Source: Barnesiella sp. (GTDB lineage: Bacteria > Bacteroidota > Bacteroidia > Bacteroidales > Muribaculaceae). From it: a stretch of DNA of 64,000 nt. Shown here in pieces: positions 39,284 through 50,845 of the stretch. The DNA lies in contig JAAVEW010000011.1 in assembly GCA_014801075.1 (NCBI GenBank), positions 110,357 through 174,356 of the forward strand, read 5' to 3'. Every line of letters begins with the position of its first letter. The stretch's first letter is position 1. The translations under genes were made by a program, and so were the position numbers. The notes below the pieces were generated by a model. That model did no database searches. It was not told the DNA's origin and saw nothing but the letters and a program-made list of their open reading frames with translations.

Positions 39284-41107
39284 TTACATTCTCACACCGC
39301 CTTTATCGGCCGAGGTAACGGCGGCGGCATAGTTGCGCAGCGCCTTTGACACCACTCGGTCGCGTCCGCGGGGAGTGAAGGCCTCGTTGCCGTGAGCTTC
39401 CTCCTCGGCACGTCGCGCGGCAAGTTCCTCGTCAGTGAGGTCAACGCGTATGCTGCGGCCCGGGATGTCGATTTCAATCATGTCGCCGTCGCGCACGAGT
39501 CCTATATTGCCGCCGGCTGCCGCTTCGGGCGAGATATGTCCTATCGACAATCCCGAAGTGCCGCCGGAGAAACGTCCGTCGGTGATGAGCGCACACTCCT
39601 TGCCGAGGTGCTTGGCCTTGATATAGCTTGTGGGATAGAGCATTTCCTGCATGCCGGGACCGCCTTTGGGACCTTCGTAGGTGATTACCACCACGTCGCC
39701 GGCCACTACCTTGTCGCCGAGAATGCCGTCAACGGCTTCATCTTGCGAACGGAACACCTTGGCAGGACCGCGGAAACGGAATATGCTCTCATCGACACCC
39801 GCTGTCTTTACCACGCAGCCATCGAGCGCGATATTGCCTTTGAGTACGGCCAGACCTCCATCCTTCACGTAGGCATGCTCCACGTCGCGGATACAGCCTG
39901 CCGCACGGTCGGTGTCGAGAGTCGAGTAGTAGGACATCTGCGAACCGAGCACGAGGTTTTTCTTCTCGCCGGGAGCGGAGCGCCACAGTTCGTCGGCCTC
40001 GTCGGAGAAATCCTTGCCGCCGATGGCAAAGCGGTCGATGGCTTCGCCGAGCGTCAGTCCGTCGACACGTTTTACCGATGTGTCCACCAACCCCGCATCG
40101 GCCAGTTCCTTCATGATGGAGAGGATACCGCCGGCGCGGTTCACATCCTGAATATGGTAGCTTGAGTTGGGGGCTACCTTGCAGAGCACGGGAGTTTTGC
40201 GCGAGAGGGCGTCGATGTCGTCCATCTTGAAGTCGGCTCCCGCCTCGTTGGCCACGGCCAGGAGGTGGAGCACCGTATTGGTTGAGCCGCCCATGGCGAT
40301 GTCGAGAGTCATGGCATTGAGTATGGCCTGACGCGAAGCGATAGAGCGGGGAAGCACCGAGGTGTCATCCTTCTCGTAGAACGCGTAGGTGTTCTCCACG
40401 ATTCTCTTTGCGGCTTTGCGGAAGAGTTCCTTGCGGTTGATATGCGTTGCCACCACCGTACCGTTGCCGGGGAGAGCAAGGCCAATGGCCTCGTTGAGCG
40501 AGTTCATGGAGTTGGCGGTGAACATGCCTGAGCATGAGCCGCATGTGGGGCAGCCGCGACGCTCAAGTTCGGCCACCGTATCATCGTCGACCGACGTATC
40601 GGCCGAGTCAATCATAATGTCGATAAGGTCGAGGGCACGGTCGCCGAGACGGCCGGCCTCCATAGGTCCGCCGCTCACGAAGATAGCGGGGATGTTGAGA
40701 CGCATGGCAGCCATCAGCATGCCGGGGGTCACCTTGTCGCAGTTGGAAATGCACACCATGGCGTCGGCCTTGTGGGCGTTGACCATATACTCCACGGAGT
40801 CGGCGATAAGGTCGCGCGACGGGAGCGAGTAGAGCATGCCGTCATGACCCATCGCAATACCGTCGTCAATGGCGATAGTGTTGAACTCGGCGGCGAAGCA
40901 ACCGAGCTTCTCTATCTCCTCTTTCACCATCTGCCCTATCTCGTGCAGATGAGTGTGACCCGGCACAAACTGGGTGAACGAATTGACTACGGCAATAATC
41001 GGCTTGCCGATCTGCTCCTCTTTCATACCATTTGCGCGCCATAGGGCACGTGCGCCGGCCATGCGGCGTCCCGATGTGCTTGTCGCGCTTCTTAACGGTG
41101 TTGGCAT
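39284..41107 (-). CDS. ilvD: Dihydroxy-acid dehydratase
   Basis: [54 protein letters not shown]. Confidence 0.97.
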   Translation of the reverse strand: MPTPLRSATSTSGRRMAGARALWRANGMKEEQIGKPIIAVVNSFTQFVPGHTHLHEIGQMVKEEIEKLGCFAAEFNTIAIDDGIAMGHDGMLYSLPSRDLIADSVEYMVNAHKADAMVCISNCDKVTPGMLMAAMRLNIPAIFVSGGPMEAGRLGDRALDLIDIMIDSADTSVDDDTVAELERRGCPTCGSCSGMFTANSMNSLNEAIGLALPGNGTVVATHINRKELFRKAAKRIVENTYAFYEKDDTSVLPRSIASRQAILNAMTLDIAMGGSTNTVLHLLAVANEAGADFKMDDIDALSRKTPVLCKVAPNSSYHIQDVNRAGGILSIMKELADAGLVDTSVKRVDGLTLGEAIDRFAIGGKDFSDEADELWRSAPGEKKNLVLGSQMSYYSTLDTDRAAGCIRDVEHAYVKDGGLAVLKGNIALDGCVVKTAGVDESIFRFRGPAKVFRSQDEAVDGILGDKVVAGDVVVITYEGPKGGPGMQEMLYPTSYIKAKHLGKECALITDGRFSGGTSGLSIGHISPEAAAGGNIGLVRDGDMIEIDIPGRSIRVDLTDEELAARRAEEEAHGNEAFTPRGRDRVVSKALRNYAAAVTSADKGGVRM

Positions 41108-41374
41108 ATTATGTTACTTATTTTTCTGTTTATATCTGTTTGAAAGGTGGACGCGGCTTGGTGACCGACGTCCGCAAACTATGTTGTTCAACATAGTTTT
41201 CTATCATAATTCTGCAAATTTATTTAAAAATATATGTAATAACAAATAATTGCACACAATTTTGTTCAAAATGCAATTAAATCCGCATTTCAACTAAAAA
41301 TACAGCTATATAGTGGAAAAGCCGAACATTTTCGCTAATTTTGCCACATAAATTCCACCGTTAAAAAAAGGAAT

Positions 41375-42424
41375 GTGAGACGCCGCCTGTTCATCATATT
41401 ATCAGCTATGCTCTGCACCCTCGCAGCCAAGGCCATCAGCTTTGACCTCGACTCGATAGCCGCCATGGGGCGCTTTCCGCGTTTCTGTGTCAACACCTAC
41501 TACTGGGGCGACAAATTTTTCAACGGCTACGACACCACCTACGTCGACGGCACAGGCTATAAGTGGAACGCCAAGCTGCGCACGGAATCGTGGACCGACT
41601 ACTACGGGCTCAATTTCAAGAACGGCACTCGCATGTCAATGATTTCCGACCCGTCGACCTCCGTCGGACTCTACCTCACCTACATGGCGCTCTCGGTGGG
41701 CTACGATATGAACCTGTCGAAATATTTCAACGGCCACGACGAGGCGCGCAAGCGGTGGAATTTCGGGTTCAACTGCATGCTCTTCTCCGTCAACCTCTAC
41801 TTTATCCGTAACGATGTGGGCACCACCATAACCTCGCTCAAGCCCTACGACAAGAAGCGATATGACCCCGACGTGCAGTACAAGGGGCTTAACAACTCCG
41901 CATGGGGCATCGACTGCGAATACTATTTCACCCACCGCAACTACTCCCACGCCGCGGCGTACAACTTCTCGCGCATACAGAAGCGTTCGGCCGGCTCATT
42001 CTTCGGTGGATTTACCTACGACCGTATCAAATACGACTTCAACCTCAACAGTCTGCCCCCCGACATCTTCGCTACCGTCCCCGACGATATTCCCGACAAC
42101 CACTACATAGTCAACACCGACAACTATATCCTCTCGGGAGGCTACGGCTATAACTGGGTGTTTGCTCGCCACTGGCTGCTCGGCTCTTCGCTGGCGCTGA
42201 TGAGCGGCATCTCCGACGGCTACTACGTTGACGTGAACCAGAAGAAAGTCACAGGTGTCATAATGGGTAAAGCCAACCTCTCGGTAGTGTGGAACAACAA
42301 CCACTGGTTTGCCGGAGCCGTCTGTACAGGACGCCTGGGAATGGTGCGTGACCACCGTCGCTCCACCCTGTCGTCGGTAGGCGATGTGCAGGTATCCGTG
42401 GGCTACCGCTTCAATCTGTGGTGA
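41375..42424 (+). CDS. DUF4421-type outer-membrane beta-barrel-like protein
   Basis: Signal peptide; aromatic-rich alternating strands; YFTHRNYSHAAAYNFSRIQKRSAGSFFGGFTY typical of DUF4421. The first in-window ATG is uncertain. Confidence 0.65.
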   Translation: MRRRLFIILSAMLCTLAAKAISFDLDSIAAMGRFPRFCVNTYYWGDKFFNGYDTTYVDGTGYKWNAKLRTESWTDYYGLNFKNGTRMSMISDPSTSVGLYLTYMALSVGYDMNLSKYFNGHDEARKRWNFGFNCMLFSVNLYFIRNDVGTTITSLKPYDKKRYDPDVQYKGLNNSAWGIDCEYYFTHRNYSHAAAYNFSRIQKRSAGSFFGGFTYDRIKYDFNLNSLPPDIFATVPDDIPDNHYIVNTDNYILSGGYGYNWVFARHWLLGSSLALMSGISDGYYVDVNQKKVTGVIMGKANLSVVWNNNHWFAGAVCTGRLGMVRDHRRSTLSSVGDVQVSVGYRFNLW

Positions 42425-42477
42425 CGGCGACACATATTTATAAAATAAAACGGCGTTTCGGGCGTTAATATGATGAA

Positions 42478-44469
42478 TTGCAATACAAACAACTGATGAA
42501 AAGACTCCTCTATATTATATGCGTGACAATGGTGTGCGGCATCATGGCCGGTTGCGGCGGCGCCAAGCTATCCACCGCCAACGAGCAGTATGACCGCGGC
42601 GAATACAACGACGCATCAAAGACCTACCGCAAAATCTACAACAAGCTGACCAAGCCCGACGAGCGCACCTTGCGCGGCGAAGTGGCCTGGAAAATGGGCC
42701 TCTGTTACCGCGAGCTCAACCAGTCGGCCCGCGCGGCTGCCGCCTTCCAGAACGCCATCCGCTACAAGTATCCTGACTCGCTGGTGCAGCTCTATCTGGC
42801 CGAAGCACTCCACGCCGAGGGTAAATACCCGCAGGCTATCAAGGCTTACGAGGAGTTCATGACCGTCGACCCCTCGTCAAAAGCTGCCATCAACGGGCTC
42901 TACGGCGCGCGCATGGCCAACGAAACCCGCGGCCAGCGCACCCGCTACGTGGTGCGACAGAACAAACTGTTCAACTCTCGCCGCTCCGACTACGCCCCGA
43001 TGTATCCCCCCGGCGAGACCGACATCATCTACTACACCACCACCAACGAGAATGTCAACGGCACCAAAAAGTCGGAAATCACCGGCATGAAGAAGGGCGA
43101 TATATGGTTCTCGCGCAAGAACGAGCGCGGCGAATGGATGCGTCCCGAAGCCGTGGAGGGGGAACTCAACACCGAGTTTGACGAGGGCATCATATCCTTC
43201 TCGCTCGACGGCTCCACAATGTATCTCACCCGCGCACGCCGCGAACCCAACGCTCCAACATCGGTCGAGATATTCACATCAACCCGTGCCGACGCCAAGT
43301 GGAGCGCTCCCCAGAAATATGAAATCACGGCCGACACCATCTCGGTGTACGCCCACCCCGCTGTGTCGCCCGACGGCACCTATCTCTACTTCACCTCCGA
43401 CATGCCCGGCGGCGAGGGTGGCCGCGACATATGGCGCGTCAACCTCAAGGACCGCGTGGGCTCGCTCGAAAACCTCGGCAACTGGATCAATACCCCCGGC
43501 GACGAGATGTTCCCCTACATGCGCACCGACTCGGTCATGTATTTCGCCTCCGACGGCCATCCCGGCTACGGCGGTCTCGACATTTTCCGCGCCGAGCTGA
43601 CCAAATCGGGCGGCTGGAAAGTAGAGAATATGGGTCGCCCCGTCAACTCCCCCGCCGACGATTTCGGTATCACCTTCGAGCCGGGCGCCGAGCGCGGTTT
43701 CTTCTCGTCCAACCGCGACGATGCGCGAGGCTACGACCACATATTCTCATTTGAACTTCCCGAACTGCAGATATGGATTTCGGGCTGGGTGCTCGACCGC
43801 GACGACGAGCCGGTGCCCAACGCCGTGATACGCATCGTGGGCAACGACGGCTCCAACCAGAAGGAGGTTGCTCGCAACGACGGCTCGTTCCGCTTCCCGC
43901 TCTCGCGCGGCGTAAGCTACGTGATGCTCGCCGGCGCCAAAGGATTCCTCAACGCCAAGCAGGAATTTACTTCCGACACCGCTGAGGAGGATGCCGAATA
44001 CAACGTTGACTTCATCCTCGCCTCCATCAACAAACCGGTGGTGGTCGACAATATCTTCTACGACTTCGACAAGGCCACGCTGCGCCCCGAGTCAAAAACG
44101 GCTCTCGACGAGATGGCCCAGATTATGCGCGACAATCCCAACATCACTATCGAGATGGCCTCGCACACCGACCGCAAAGGCTCTGACGAGTATAACCTCG
44201 CTCTCTCCGAGCGCCGTGCCAAGTCGGTAATCGACTACCTTATATCGGTGGGTATCAAGGCCGACCGTCTGCAGCACATGGGCTACGGCGAGTCACGCCC
44301 CAAGACTATCACCAAACGACTGGCCAAGGAGTACCCGCAGTTTGCCGAGGGAACAGTGCTCGACGAGCAGTTTATCGAAACGCTCTCACCTGAGGACCAG
44401 GAGATTGCCGACCAGATAAACCGCCGCACCGAGTTCCAGGTACTGTCAATTGACTATAACATGTTCTGA
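42478..44469 (+). CDS. PorE-like OmpA-family lipoprotein (TPR, PD40, CarboxypepD_reg, OmpA)
   Basis: Lipobox MAGCGG; TPR-like N-term; PDGTYLYFTSDMPGGEGGRDIW (PD40); ISGWVLDRDDEPVPNAVI; NITIEMASHTDRKGSDEYNLALSERRAKSVIDYL. Confidence 0.85.
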   Translation: MQYKQLMKRLLYIICVTMVCGIMAGCGGAKLSTANEQYDRGEYNDASKTYRKIYNKLTKPDERTLRGEVAWKMGLCYRELNQSARAAAAFQNAIRYKYPDSLVQLYLAEALHAEGKYPQAIKAYEEFMTVDPSSKAAINGLYGARMANETRGQRTRYVVRQNKLFNSRRSDYAPMYPPGETDIIYYTTTNENVNGTKKSEITGMKKGDIWFSRKNERGEWMRPEAVEGELNTEFDEGIISFSLDGSTMYLTRARREPNAPTSVEIFTSTRADAKWSAPQKYEITADTISVYAHPAVSPDGTYLYFTSDMPGGEGGRDIWRVNLKDRVGSLENLGNWINTPGDEMFPYMRTDSVMYFASDGHPGYGGLDIFRAELTKSGGWKVENMGRPVNSPADDFGITFEPGAERGFFSSNRDDARGYDHIFSFELPELQIWISGWVLDRDDEPVPNAVIRIVGNDGSNQKEVARNDGSFRFPLSRGVSYVMLAGAKGFLNAKQEFTSDTAEEDAEYNVDFILASINKPVVVDNIFYDFDKATLRPESKTALDEMAQIMRDNPNITIEMASHTDRKGSDEYNLALSERRAKSVIDYLISVGIKADRLQHMGYGESRPKTITKRLAKEYPQFAEGTVLDEQFIETLSPEDQEIADQINRRTEFQVLSIDYNMF

Positions 44470-44487
44470 CAATTTCTGACAATCCTC

Positions 44488-45444
44488 ATGAAGTGGCACA
44501 CGGAAATATCAGTACCGCAGCTCCCGGCGCGCATCGACCACGACACGTCGATAGCCATGTTCGGCTCCTGCTTCACCGACGAGGTGGGCGCCCGGCTGCG
44601 ACGCGAACTCTTTGACGTGGCGGTAAATCCGCTCGGCACTCTGTTCAACCCGCTGAGTATTGCCGATGCCATCGACGAGGCGCTGTCAGGCCGCCGCTTC
44701 AGCGACGACGAACTCTTTCAGGTCGAAGGCACATGGCGCACGCTGCGCCGCCACTCACGCTTCGCCCTACCCGACCGCGACGCCACTCTCGCCATGCTCA
44801 ATGACAGCATCGACGCCACCCGCGCCCGTCTGCTCGGTGCCGACCTGCTTATAGTGACCTTCGGTTCGGCCATCGTGCACCGCCATCTGCCGTCGGGACG
44901 CGTGGCCGCCAACTGCCATAAACTACCGGCGGCCGAGTTTGCCGTCGAGCCGTTGAGTGTCAGCGACATCACCGAACGATGGCAGCCGCTGCTCCACCGC
45001 TTGCTCAGCGAGCGCCCGTCGTTGCAGGTAATCTTCACCGTCAGCCCCGTGCGCCACGCAGGCTACGGACTGACCCGCGACCGCCTCTCGAAGTCGACAC
45101 TCATCGTTGCCGTCAACGAAATGCTCTCGGAGCGCGTCCACTACTTCCCCTCCTACGAGATTGTGGTCGACGACCTGCGCGACTACCGCTGGTATGCCGA
45201 CGATATGGTGCACCCCTCATCGCAGGCGGTTGACTACGTCTACGATATTTTCAGGCAGTCAACAATGACGGCAGCCACCGTCGGGCTGGCCGACCGATGG
45301 GCCAAACTGACACGCCGTCTCGGCCACCTACACTCGTCGCCCGAAGCCGAGGCCGCTTTCATGGCCGCCACGCTTGAGCGCGCACGCTCCGTAGCCAACG
45401 GCAACCAATCTATGTTTCAACGATTTACAGCATTACGACAATGA
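44488..45444 (+). CDS. GSCFA domain-containing protein
   Basis: SIAMFGSCFTDEVGARL (GSCF motif); DDMVHPS motif. Confidence 0.92.
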   Translation: MKWHTEISVPQLPARIDHDTSIAMFGSCFTDEVGARLRRELFDVAVNPLGTLFNPLSIADAIDEALSGRRFSDDELFQVEGTWRTLRRHSRFALPDRDATLAMLNDSIDATRARLLGADLLIVTFGSAIVHRHLPSGRVAANCHKLPAAEFAVEPLSVSDITERWQPLLHRLLSERPSLQVIFTVSPVRHAGYGLTRDRLSKSTLIVAVNEMLSERVHYFPSYEIVVDDLRDYRWYADDMVHPSSQAVDYVYDIFRQSTMTAATVGLADRWAKLTRRLGHLHSSPEAEAAFMAATLERARSVANGNQSMFQRFTALRQ

Positions 45445-47723
45445 CTATTGATATATCAGCTATAGCTGCTCTCTTCGACCCCGCGCCCGAGGTCACGCCG
45501 GCCACGGTCAGCGAACTATCGGTCGACAGCCGCCTTGTCACTGACCCCGAAGCCACTCTGTTTGTGGCACTTCCGACCGCCAACAACGACGGCCACGCTT
45601 TCGTTCCCGAACTTATAGAACGCGGCGTGCGCAACTTCATCGTCAACCGCATCGACCCTTCGTGGCCCCGCTCTCCGCAGCTCAATTTCATTGTTACCGA
45701 CGACACTTTCGAAGCACTCCACCGAGTGGGCGCAATGTGTCGCGAACGGCTGAAAGCCACCGTTGTAGCCGTCACCGGCAGTGTGGGCAAGACTACCGTA
45801 AAGGAACTGTTCAACTCCGCAGCGCACGACTCCGCAGCGTCGGTGACCCGCAGCCCCCGTTCCTACAACTCGCAGGTGGGCGTCCCGTTGTCACTCTGGC
45901 AACTCAATCCCGAGGCCGACGTCGCCATCGTCGAGGCCGGCATCTCGCGCATGGGTGAAATGAAACGCCTCGCCGAGGTCATCCGCCCCGAAGTGGGAGT
46001 GCTGACTGTCATCACCTCGGAGCATGACGAGGGATTCGCATCGCGGCGCGAGAAAATCAGCGAGAAGATACGTCTCTTCGACTCCTGCCACACAATAATA
46101 TATAACGCCGACGACCCCGACCAGGCCTCGTTGCTCCACGAGCGCTACCCCGACCGCCGGCTCGTAGGCGTCAACGCAGGCAACGGCTCGTCGTTTGCCG
46201 ACTGCATCCCTTACGTCGCCGCCCTCGGCAACGTGCTCGGCATAGCCACGTCACTACCTGCCAAACCGTTACGCCCGCTGACACGCCTTGAGGTAATCGA
46301 CGGTATCAACAACTGCCGCCTGATAGCCAACCGCCTCAGCGAGGACCCCGTGTCGCTTGCCGGCGCTCTCGACTTCGCGCGCCGCCAGAACGGAGGCAAC
46401 GCCCCGCTCGTGCTCGTTCTCGACGAGTCGACATCGCGACGATATGCCGCCCAACTGGCCCGTCTCACCGAGCGCTACAACATAACCCGCTGTGTCACAA
46501 CCAATCTCTCCTCGCCCGACAATATCGTGGCAAGCGATTTCCGCAACGAGATTATCGTCGTCAACACCGCCGACCACTACTCCCCCGACAAGGTGATAGC
46601 CATTCTTGAGGATAAGCAGCACGAAACCCTCATGGAGGTGAACCTCGACGCTATGGTCCACAATTTCAACTTCTTCCGCTCTAAGGTGAAGCCATCGACG
46701 GGTGTGATATGCATGCTCAAGGCCCACGGCTACGGAGCCGGCTCGGTGGAACTCGCGCGCACGCTTCAGGAGCAGGGCGCGGCCTACATCGCCGTAGCCG
46801 TTGCCGACGAGGGTATAGAGCTTCGCCGCGGCGGTATCACGATGCCAATTATCGTGCTCAACCCGCGCGTCCACGACCTCCACACCCTCTATCTCCATAA
46901 CCTCGAACCGGAAGTGTACTCCCTCGAACTGCTCGGCCAAATTATCGACCACTTCGCCGGCTACCCTCACGACGTGCGCTTCCCCATCCATCTCAAAATC
47001 GAGACCGGAATGCGCCGCCTCGGTTTCCTTGAAGAGGATATGCCCCGCGTGGCCGAGATGCTTTCGGTCACCCGCAAGATATACGCGAGCACGATGTTCT
47101 CACACCTCGCCTGCGCCGACGACCCCTCGGAGGATGACTACACCAGAGGCCAGTTTGCCGTCTTTGACCGCTGTTACAAGGCTCTCACCGAGGCACTTCC
47201 CTACCCAGTCAAGCGCCATATCCTCAACTCTACCGGCATAGTGCGCTTCCCTGAGCATCAGTATGACTTCGTGCGCCTGGGCATCGGGCTTTACGGCGTT
47301 CCCACCCTTTTCGACGGCTCCATGGCCGGGCTGCGCAACGTGTCGCGCCTCACCTCCACCATCATATCGCTGAAGCACTGGCACGCAGGCGACACCGTGG
47401 GCTACAACCGCCGCGGGCGCCTCACCCGCGACTCCGTGATTGCGACTGTGCCCGTGGGCTACGCCGACGGTATCGACCGCCATCTCGGCTACGGCAACAC
47501 CTCGTTTATAGTCAACTCGCACGCGTGCCCCACCGTCGGGTCAGTGTGCATGGACATATGCATGATTGATGTTACCGACGTGCCCTGCAAGGTGGGCGAC
47601 CGCGTGGAGATATTCGGCGACACCATAACGCCGCAGATGCTCGCCGACACCCTCACCACCATCCCCTACGAGATACTGACCTCGATTTCGCCCCGCGTAA
47701 AGCGCATTTACTACCGCGAATAA
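45441..47723 (+). CDS. Bifunctional UDP-N-acetylmuramoyl-tripeptide--D-alanyl-D-alanine ligase / alanine racemase fusion
   Basis: MurF part VAVTGSVGKTTVKEL; Alr part MEVNLDAMVHNFNFFRSKVKPSTGVICMLKAHGYGAG and C-terminal SVCMDICMIDVT. Confidence 0.92.
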   Translation: MTIDISAIAALFDPAPEVTPATVSELSVDSRLVTDPEATLFVALPTANNDGHAFVPELIERGVRNFIVNRIDPSWPRSPQLNFIVTDDTFEALHRVGAMCRERLKATVVAVTGSVGKTTVKELFNSAAHDSAASVTRSPRSYNSQVGVPLSLWQLNPEADVAIVEAGISRMGEMKRLAEVIRPEVGVLTVITSEHDEGFASRREKISEKIRLFDSCHTIIYNADDPDQASLLHERYPDRRLVGVNAGNGSSFADCIPYVAALGNVLGIATSLPAKPLRPLTRLEVIDGINNCRLIANRLSEDPVSLAGALDFARRQNGGNAPLVLVLDESTSRRYAAQLARLTERYNITRCVTTNLSSPDNIVASDFRNEIIVVNTADHYSPDKVIAILEDKQHETLMEVNLDAMVHNFNFFRSKVKPSTGVICMLKAHGYGAGSVELARTLQEQGAAYIAVAVADEGIELRRGGITMPIIVLNPRVHDLHTLYLHNLEPEVYSLELLGQIIDHFAGYPHDVRFPIHLKIETGMRRLGFLEEDMPRVAEMLSVTRKIYASTMFSHLACADDPSEDDYTRGQFAVFDRCYKALTEALPYPVKRHILNSTGIVRFPEHQYDFVRLGIGLYGVPTLFDGSMAGLRNVSRLTSTIISLKHWHAGDTVGYNRRGRLTRDSVIATVPVGYADGIDRHLGYGNTSFIVNSHACPTVGSVCMDICMIDVTDVPCKVGDRVEIFGDTITPQMLADTLTTIPYEILTSISPRVKRIYYRE

Positions 47724-47772
47724 TCCCACTTAACACGTTTATTACCAGTCAACAAAGCAATAATATAATTCT

Positions 47773-48342
47773 ATGAAAATTTTACAGGAACGCATTCTTC
47801 AGGACGGACGCGCCCTCCCGGGGGGCATTATCAAAGTCGACAGTTTTCTCAACCATCAGCTCGACCCCAACCTCATGATGAAGGTGGCGCAGGAGATGGC
47901 TCGCCGACTCGAAGGCCGCAACATCAACAAAATCATCACCATCGAGGCCAGCGGCATTGCGCCCGCCATACTCCTCGGCTACGTGATGCAGGTGCCCGTG
48001 GTGTTCATAAAGAAGAAAACGCCCAAGACCATGAGCGACTACTACATGACTGAGGTTCACTCATTTACCAAGGACCGCTGGTACACGGTGTGCATCTCGG
48101 AGGATTTCCTCTCGGCCGAGGACAACGTAGTGTTTGTCGACGACTTCCTCGCCTACGGCAACGCTGCCCGCGGTGCCATCGACCTCTGCACCATGGCAGG
48201 CGCCAATCTCGAAGCCATGTGTTTCGTCATCGAAAAGGGATTCCAAGGTGGCGGCGACCAGCTCCGCAGCGAGGGCTACGACGTGATTTCCCTCGCCATA
48301 ATCGATGCCGAGGAGGATGGCAAGATAAAATTCCGCGATTAA
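47773..48342 (+). CDS. xpt: Xanthine phosphoribosyltransferase
   Basis: [42 protein letters not shown] PRTase motif. Confidence 0.93.
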   Translation: MKILQERILQDGRALPGGIIKVDSFLNHQLDPNLMMKVAQEMARRLEGRNINKIITIEASGIAPAILLGYVMQVPVVFIKKKTPKTMSDYYMTEVHSFTKDRWYTVCISEDFLSAEDNVVFVDDFLAYGNAARGAIDLCTMAGANLEAMCFVIEKGFQGGGDQLRSEGYDVISLAIIDAEEDGKIKFRD

Positions 48343-48430
48343 AACAACCCGGGGCTCTCGGGCTCTCCCCCGCATCCCGATATACCGCCGACGCAGCAAA
48401 AAAACTGCGCTGAGCGCACAACTTTACATA

Positions 48431-48480
48431 TCCCTGCGGTGTTATAAAGTTATATAACATCACAGGGATACTTACTTTTT
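48431..48480 (+). terminator. Hairpin/terminator between xpt and the patatin gene
   Basis: tccctgcggtgttata-aagt-tatataacatcacaggga then cttactttttc. Confidence 0.55.
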
Positions 48481-48505
48481 CAACTATCTATTTACTTATT
48501 TATTT

Positions 48506-50845
48506 ATGAAAGGATATCGGCTTATCACAGTTTGGTTGCTGGCATTAGTGCTGTCGGCAGCCCCGGTCATTGCTGCACCCCGCGACAACAATCCCGCTAC
48601 GCAGCGCGTGGGACTCGTGCTCAGTGGCGGCGGCGCGCGCGGCATCGCAGAGATTGGTGTCATCAAAGCCCTGGAGGAGAACGGTATCCCCATCGACTAC
48701 ATCACCGGCACCTCCATCGGCGCCATAGTGGGCGGCCTCTACGCAGCAGGCTATTCACCCGACGAAATGATGGACCTCGTGAAGTCGAAAATGTTTCTCG
48801 AAGCTGCTTCCGGCAACATCGAGGCCCGCTACCGCTACCAGTTCTTCAAACCGGAGCAGAAGCCGTCGATGCTCAATCTCAACCTTGCCCCCGGCTCGAT
48901 GAGCCTGAGCCCCATCCTACCCTCAAGCCTCATATCCCCCATGCCCATGAACTTCTACTTCATGGCTATCTTCGCGCGCTACACGGCGCAGTGTGGCGGC
49001 GATTTCAACAAGCTCTTCGTGCCGTTGCGCACCGTGGCGTCCGACATGACGCTCAAGGAGGCAAAGGTGTGGAGCGGCGGACAGCTCACCGACGCCGTGC
49101 GCTCCTCTATGAGTTTCCCTATCGTGTTCAAGCCCGTCACCCACGACGGCCATCTGCTCTACGACGGCGGCATCTTCGACAACTTCCCCATCGACGTGAT
49201 GCGCCGCGACTTCAACCCCGACATCATGATCGGCGTTGACATCCACGCCACTGACACGTTGAAAAATTTCCCCGACATAATGCAGCAGCTCGACATGCTC
49301 GTGATACGTCCGCAAAGCTACGACATGCCCGAGGAGGATGGTATCAAGCTGCGTATCAACCTCAACCGCTTCTCGCTGCTCGACTTCGACAAGGCCGATG
49401 AAATCTATGAGATAGGCTACCGCCACGGACTCGAGATGGTCGACTCAATCAAGAAACGCGTCACCGCACGGCGCCCCGCCGCCGTGGTCGAGGCTCGCCG
49501 CCAACAGTTCAAGGACGCCACTCCCCGCGCCTACTTCGACTCGGTCGAGGTGACAGGCGGAACTCCCTCCCAGAACGAATACCTCCGCTACCTCTTCACC
49601 GCGCAGCATCCCGACACGTTCGGCCTGCAGTCGGCCCTCGACGCCTACACTATGGCCGTATCGACAGGACGCCTCAAGGACCTCGAACCCGAAGCGGTCT
49701 ACGACAGCAAGGACGGATTGTTCACCCTCAATCTCAACGCATCGGTCAAAAATCCCGTCGACATCGGTATCGGCGGCTACATCACCTCCTCCACCAACTC
49801 TATGCTCTTCCTCTCGCTCGGCTATAACTCGCTCGACAACCGCACCATCAACGCTTCCCTAAGCGGCTGGATAGGACAAAGTTACCTCGCCGGCATGCTC
49901 GACACGCGCCTGCTGCTCACCCGCAAGCATGTATCTTCAATCAACTTCGAGACCGTGGTGTGGCGTCAGAAATATTTCGAGAACGACAAACTCTTCTATC
50001 AGGTCGACGCGCCCGCTTTCACCACCAAACTTGAAACGTTCACCCGACTTAAATACTGTCGCGCGCTTAACCGCCAGGCTACCTTCTCAGCCGGAATCGC
50101 CTACGGTCACACCGACGACCGCTTCTACAACAACGACGAGAGCATCGTCAACGCCGCAACCGACCGCAACAAGACTATCCGCGACCTCGGCCAACTCTCG
50201 GCCCGCTGGACCTACTCCAACATCGACGACCCCATTCTCCCCATCGAGGGCCGCTATATCGGTGTGCTCGGTCAGGGCGTGTGGGAGCGCTACCACTACG
50301 TGCCCGGCACTCCGATTGCCCGCTCCGTCGACTCCTCCGAGAAAGGCCACGACAAATGGCTGCAACTCGAAGTGAAGTATCAGAACTACCACAACCTCAG
50401 CCGCCGCTGGTCACTGGGATTTGAAAGCGACATCCTCGTCTCCAACCGCCACCTGCTCACCGACTACAACGCCTCGATAGTCAATGCCCCGACGTTCAAC
50501 CCCACCCCGGCCTCCTACAACGTGTTCAGCACGAAGCGCAGCGCCAACTCGTTTGTGACAGCCGGCGTAGTGCCCGTGTATAAGTTCAACGACCGCATCA
50601 CCGCGCGCCTCGCAGTCCACGGCTTCTTGCCCGTGCGCCCCATCCGTCAGGATGTTGACGGCACCGCCTGCTACGGCCGCTGGTTCTCCAAAGCATCGCT
50701 CTACACCGAACTTTCCGCCTCCCTCAAACTCCCCTTCGCCAACCTCACCGCTTACGGCAGCTACGAAACCACCCCCGGTAACCGCTGGAGCATAGGCATC
50801 TCCTTCGGCTACTTCATCCTTGCCCCCCGCATGACACGGCTCTGA
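48506..50845 (+). CDS. Patatin-like phospholipase with C-terminal Omp85-like barrel
   Basis: GLVLSGGGARGIAEIGVIKALEE, GTSIGAIVGGLYAAGYS, DGGIFDNFP; long C-terminal barrel-like region. Confidence 0.9.
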   Translation: MKGYRLITVWLLALVLSAAPVIAAPRDNNPATQRVGLVLSGGGARGIAEIGVIKALEENGIPIDYITGTSIGAIVGGLYAAGYSPDEMMDLVKSKMFLEAASGNIEARYRYQFFKPEQKPSMLNLNLAPGSMSLSPILPSSLISPMPMNFYFMAIFARYTAQCGGDFNKLFVPLRTVASDMTLKEAKVWSGGQLTDAVRSSMSFPIVFKPVTHDGHLLYDGGIFDNFPIDVMRRDFNPDIMIGVDIHATDTLKNFPDIMQQLDMLVIRPQSYDMPEEDGIKLRINLNRFSLLDFDKADEIYEIGYRHGLEMVDSIKKRVTARRPAAVVEARRQQFKDATPRAYFDSVEVTGGTPSQNEYLRYLFTAQHPDTFGLQSALDAYTMAVSTGRLKDLEPEAVYDSKDGLFTLNLNASVKNPVDIGIGGYITSSTNSMLFLSLGYNSLDNRTINASLSGWIGQSYLAGMLDTRLLLTRKHVSSINFETVVWRQKYFENDKLFYQVDAPAFTTKLETFTRLKYCRALNRQATFSAGIAYGHTDDRFYNNDESIVNAATDRNKTIRDLGQLSARWTYSNIDDPILPIEGRYIGVLGQGVWERYHYVPGTPIARSVDSSEKGHDKWLQLEVKYQNYHNLSRRWSLGFESDILVSNRHLLTDYNASIVNAPTFNPTPASYNVFSTKRSANSFVTAGVVPVYKFNDRITARLAVHGFLPVRPIRQDVDGTACYGRWFSKASLYTELSASLKLPFANLTAYGSYETTPGNRWSIGISFGYFILAPRMTRL

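Noticed and set aside
42478-44469. TPR-PD40-CRD-OmpA protein as a new T9SS component
   Set aside because: Domain order matches the known PorE type; described as a feature only
45441-47723. murF-alr fusion as a novel architecture
   Set aside because: I recall this fusion as an established bifunctional arrangement in Bacteroidetes, so not flagged as new
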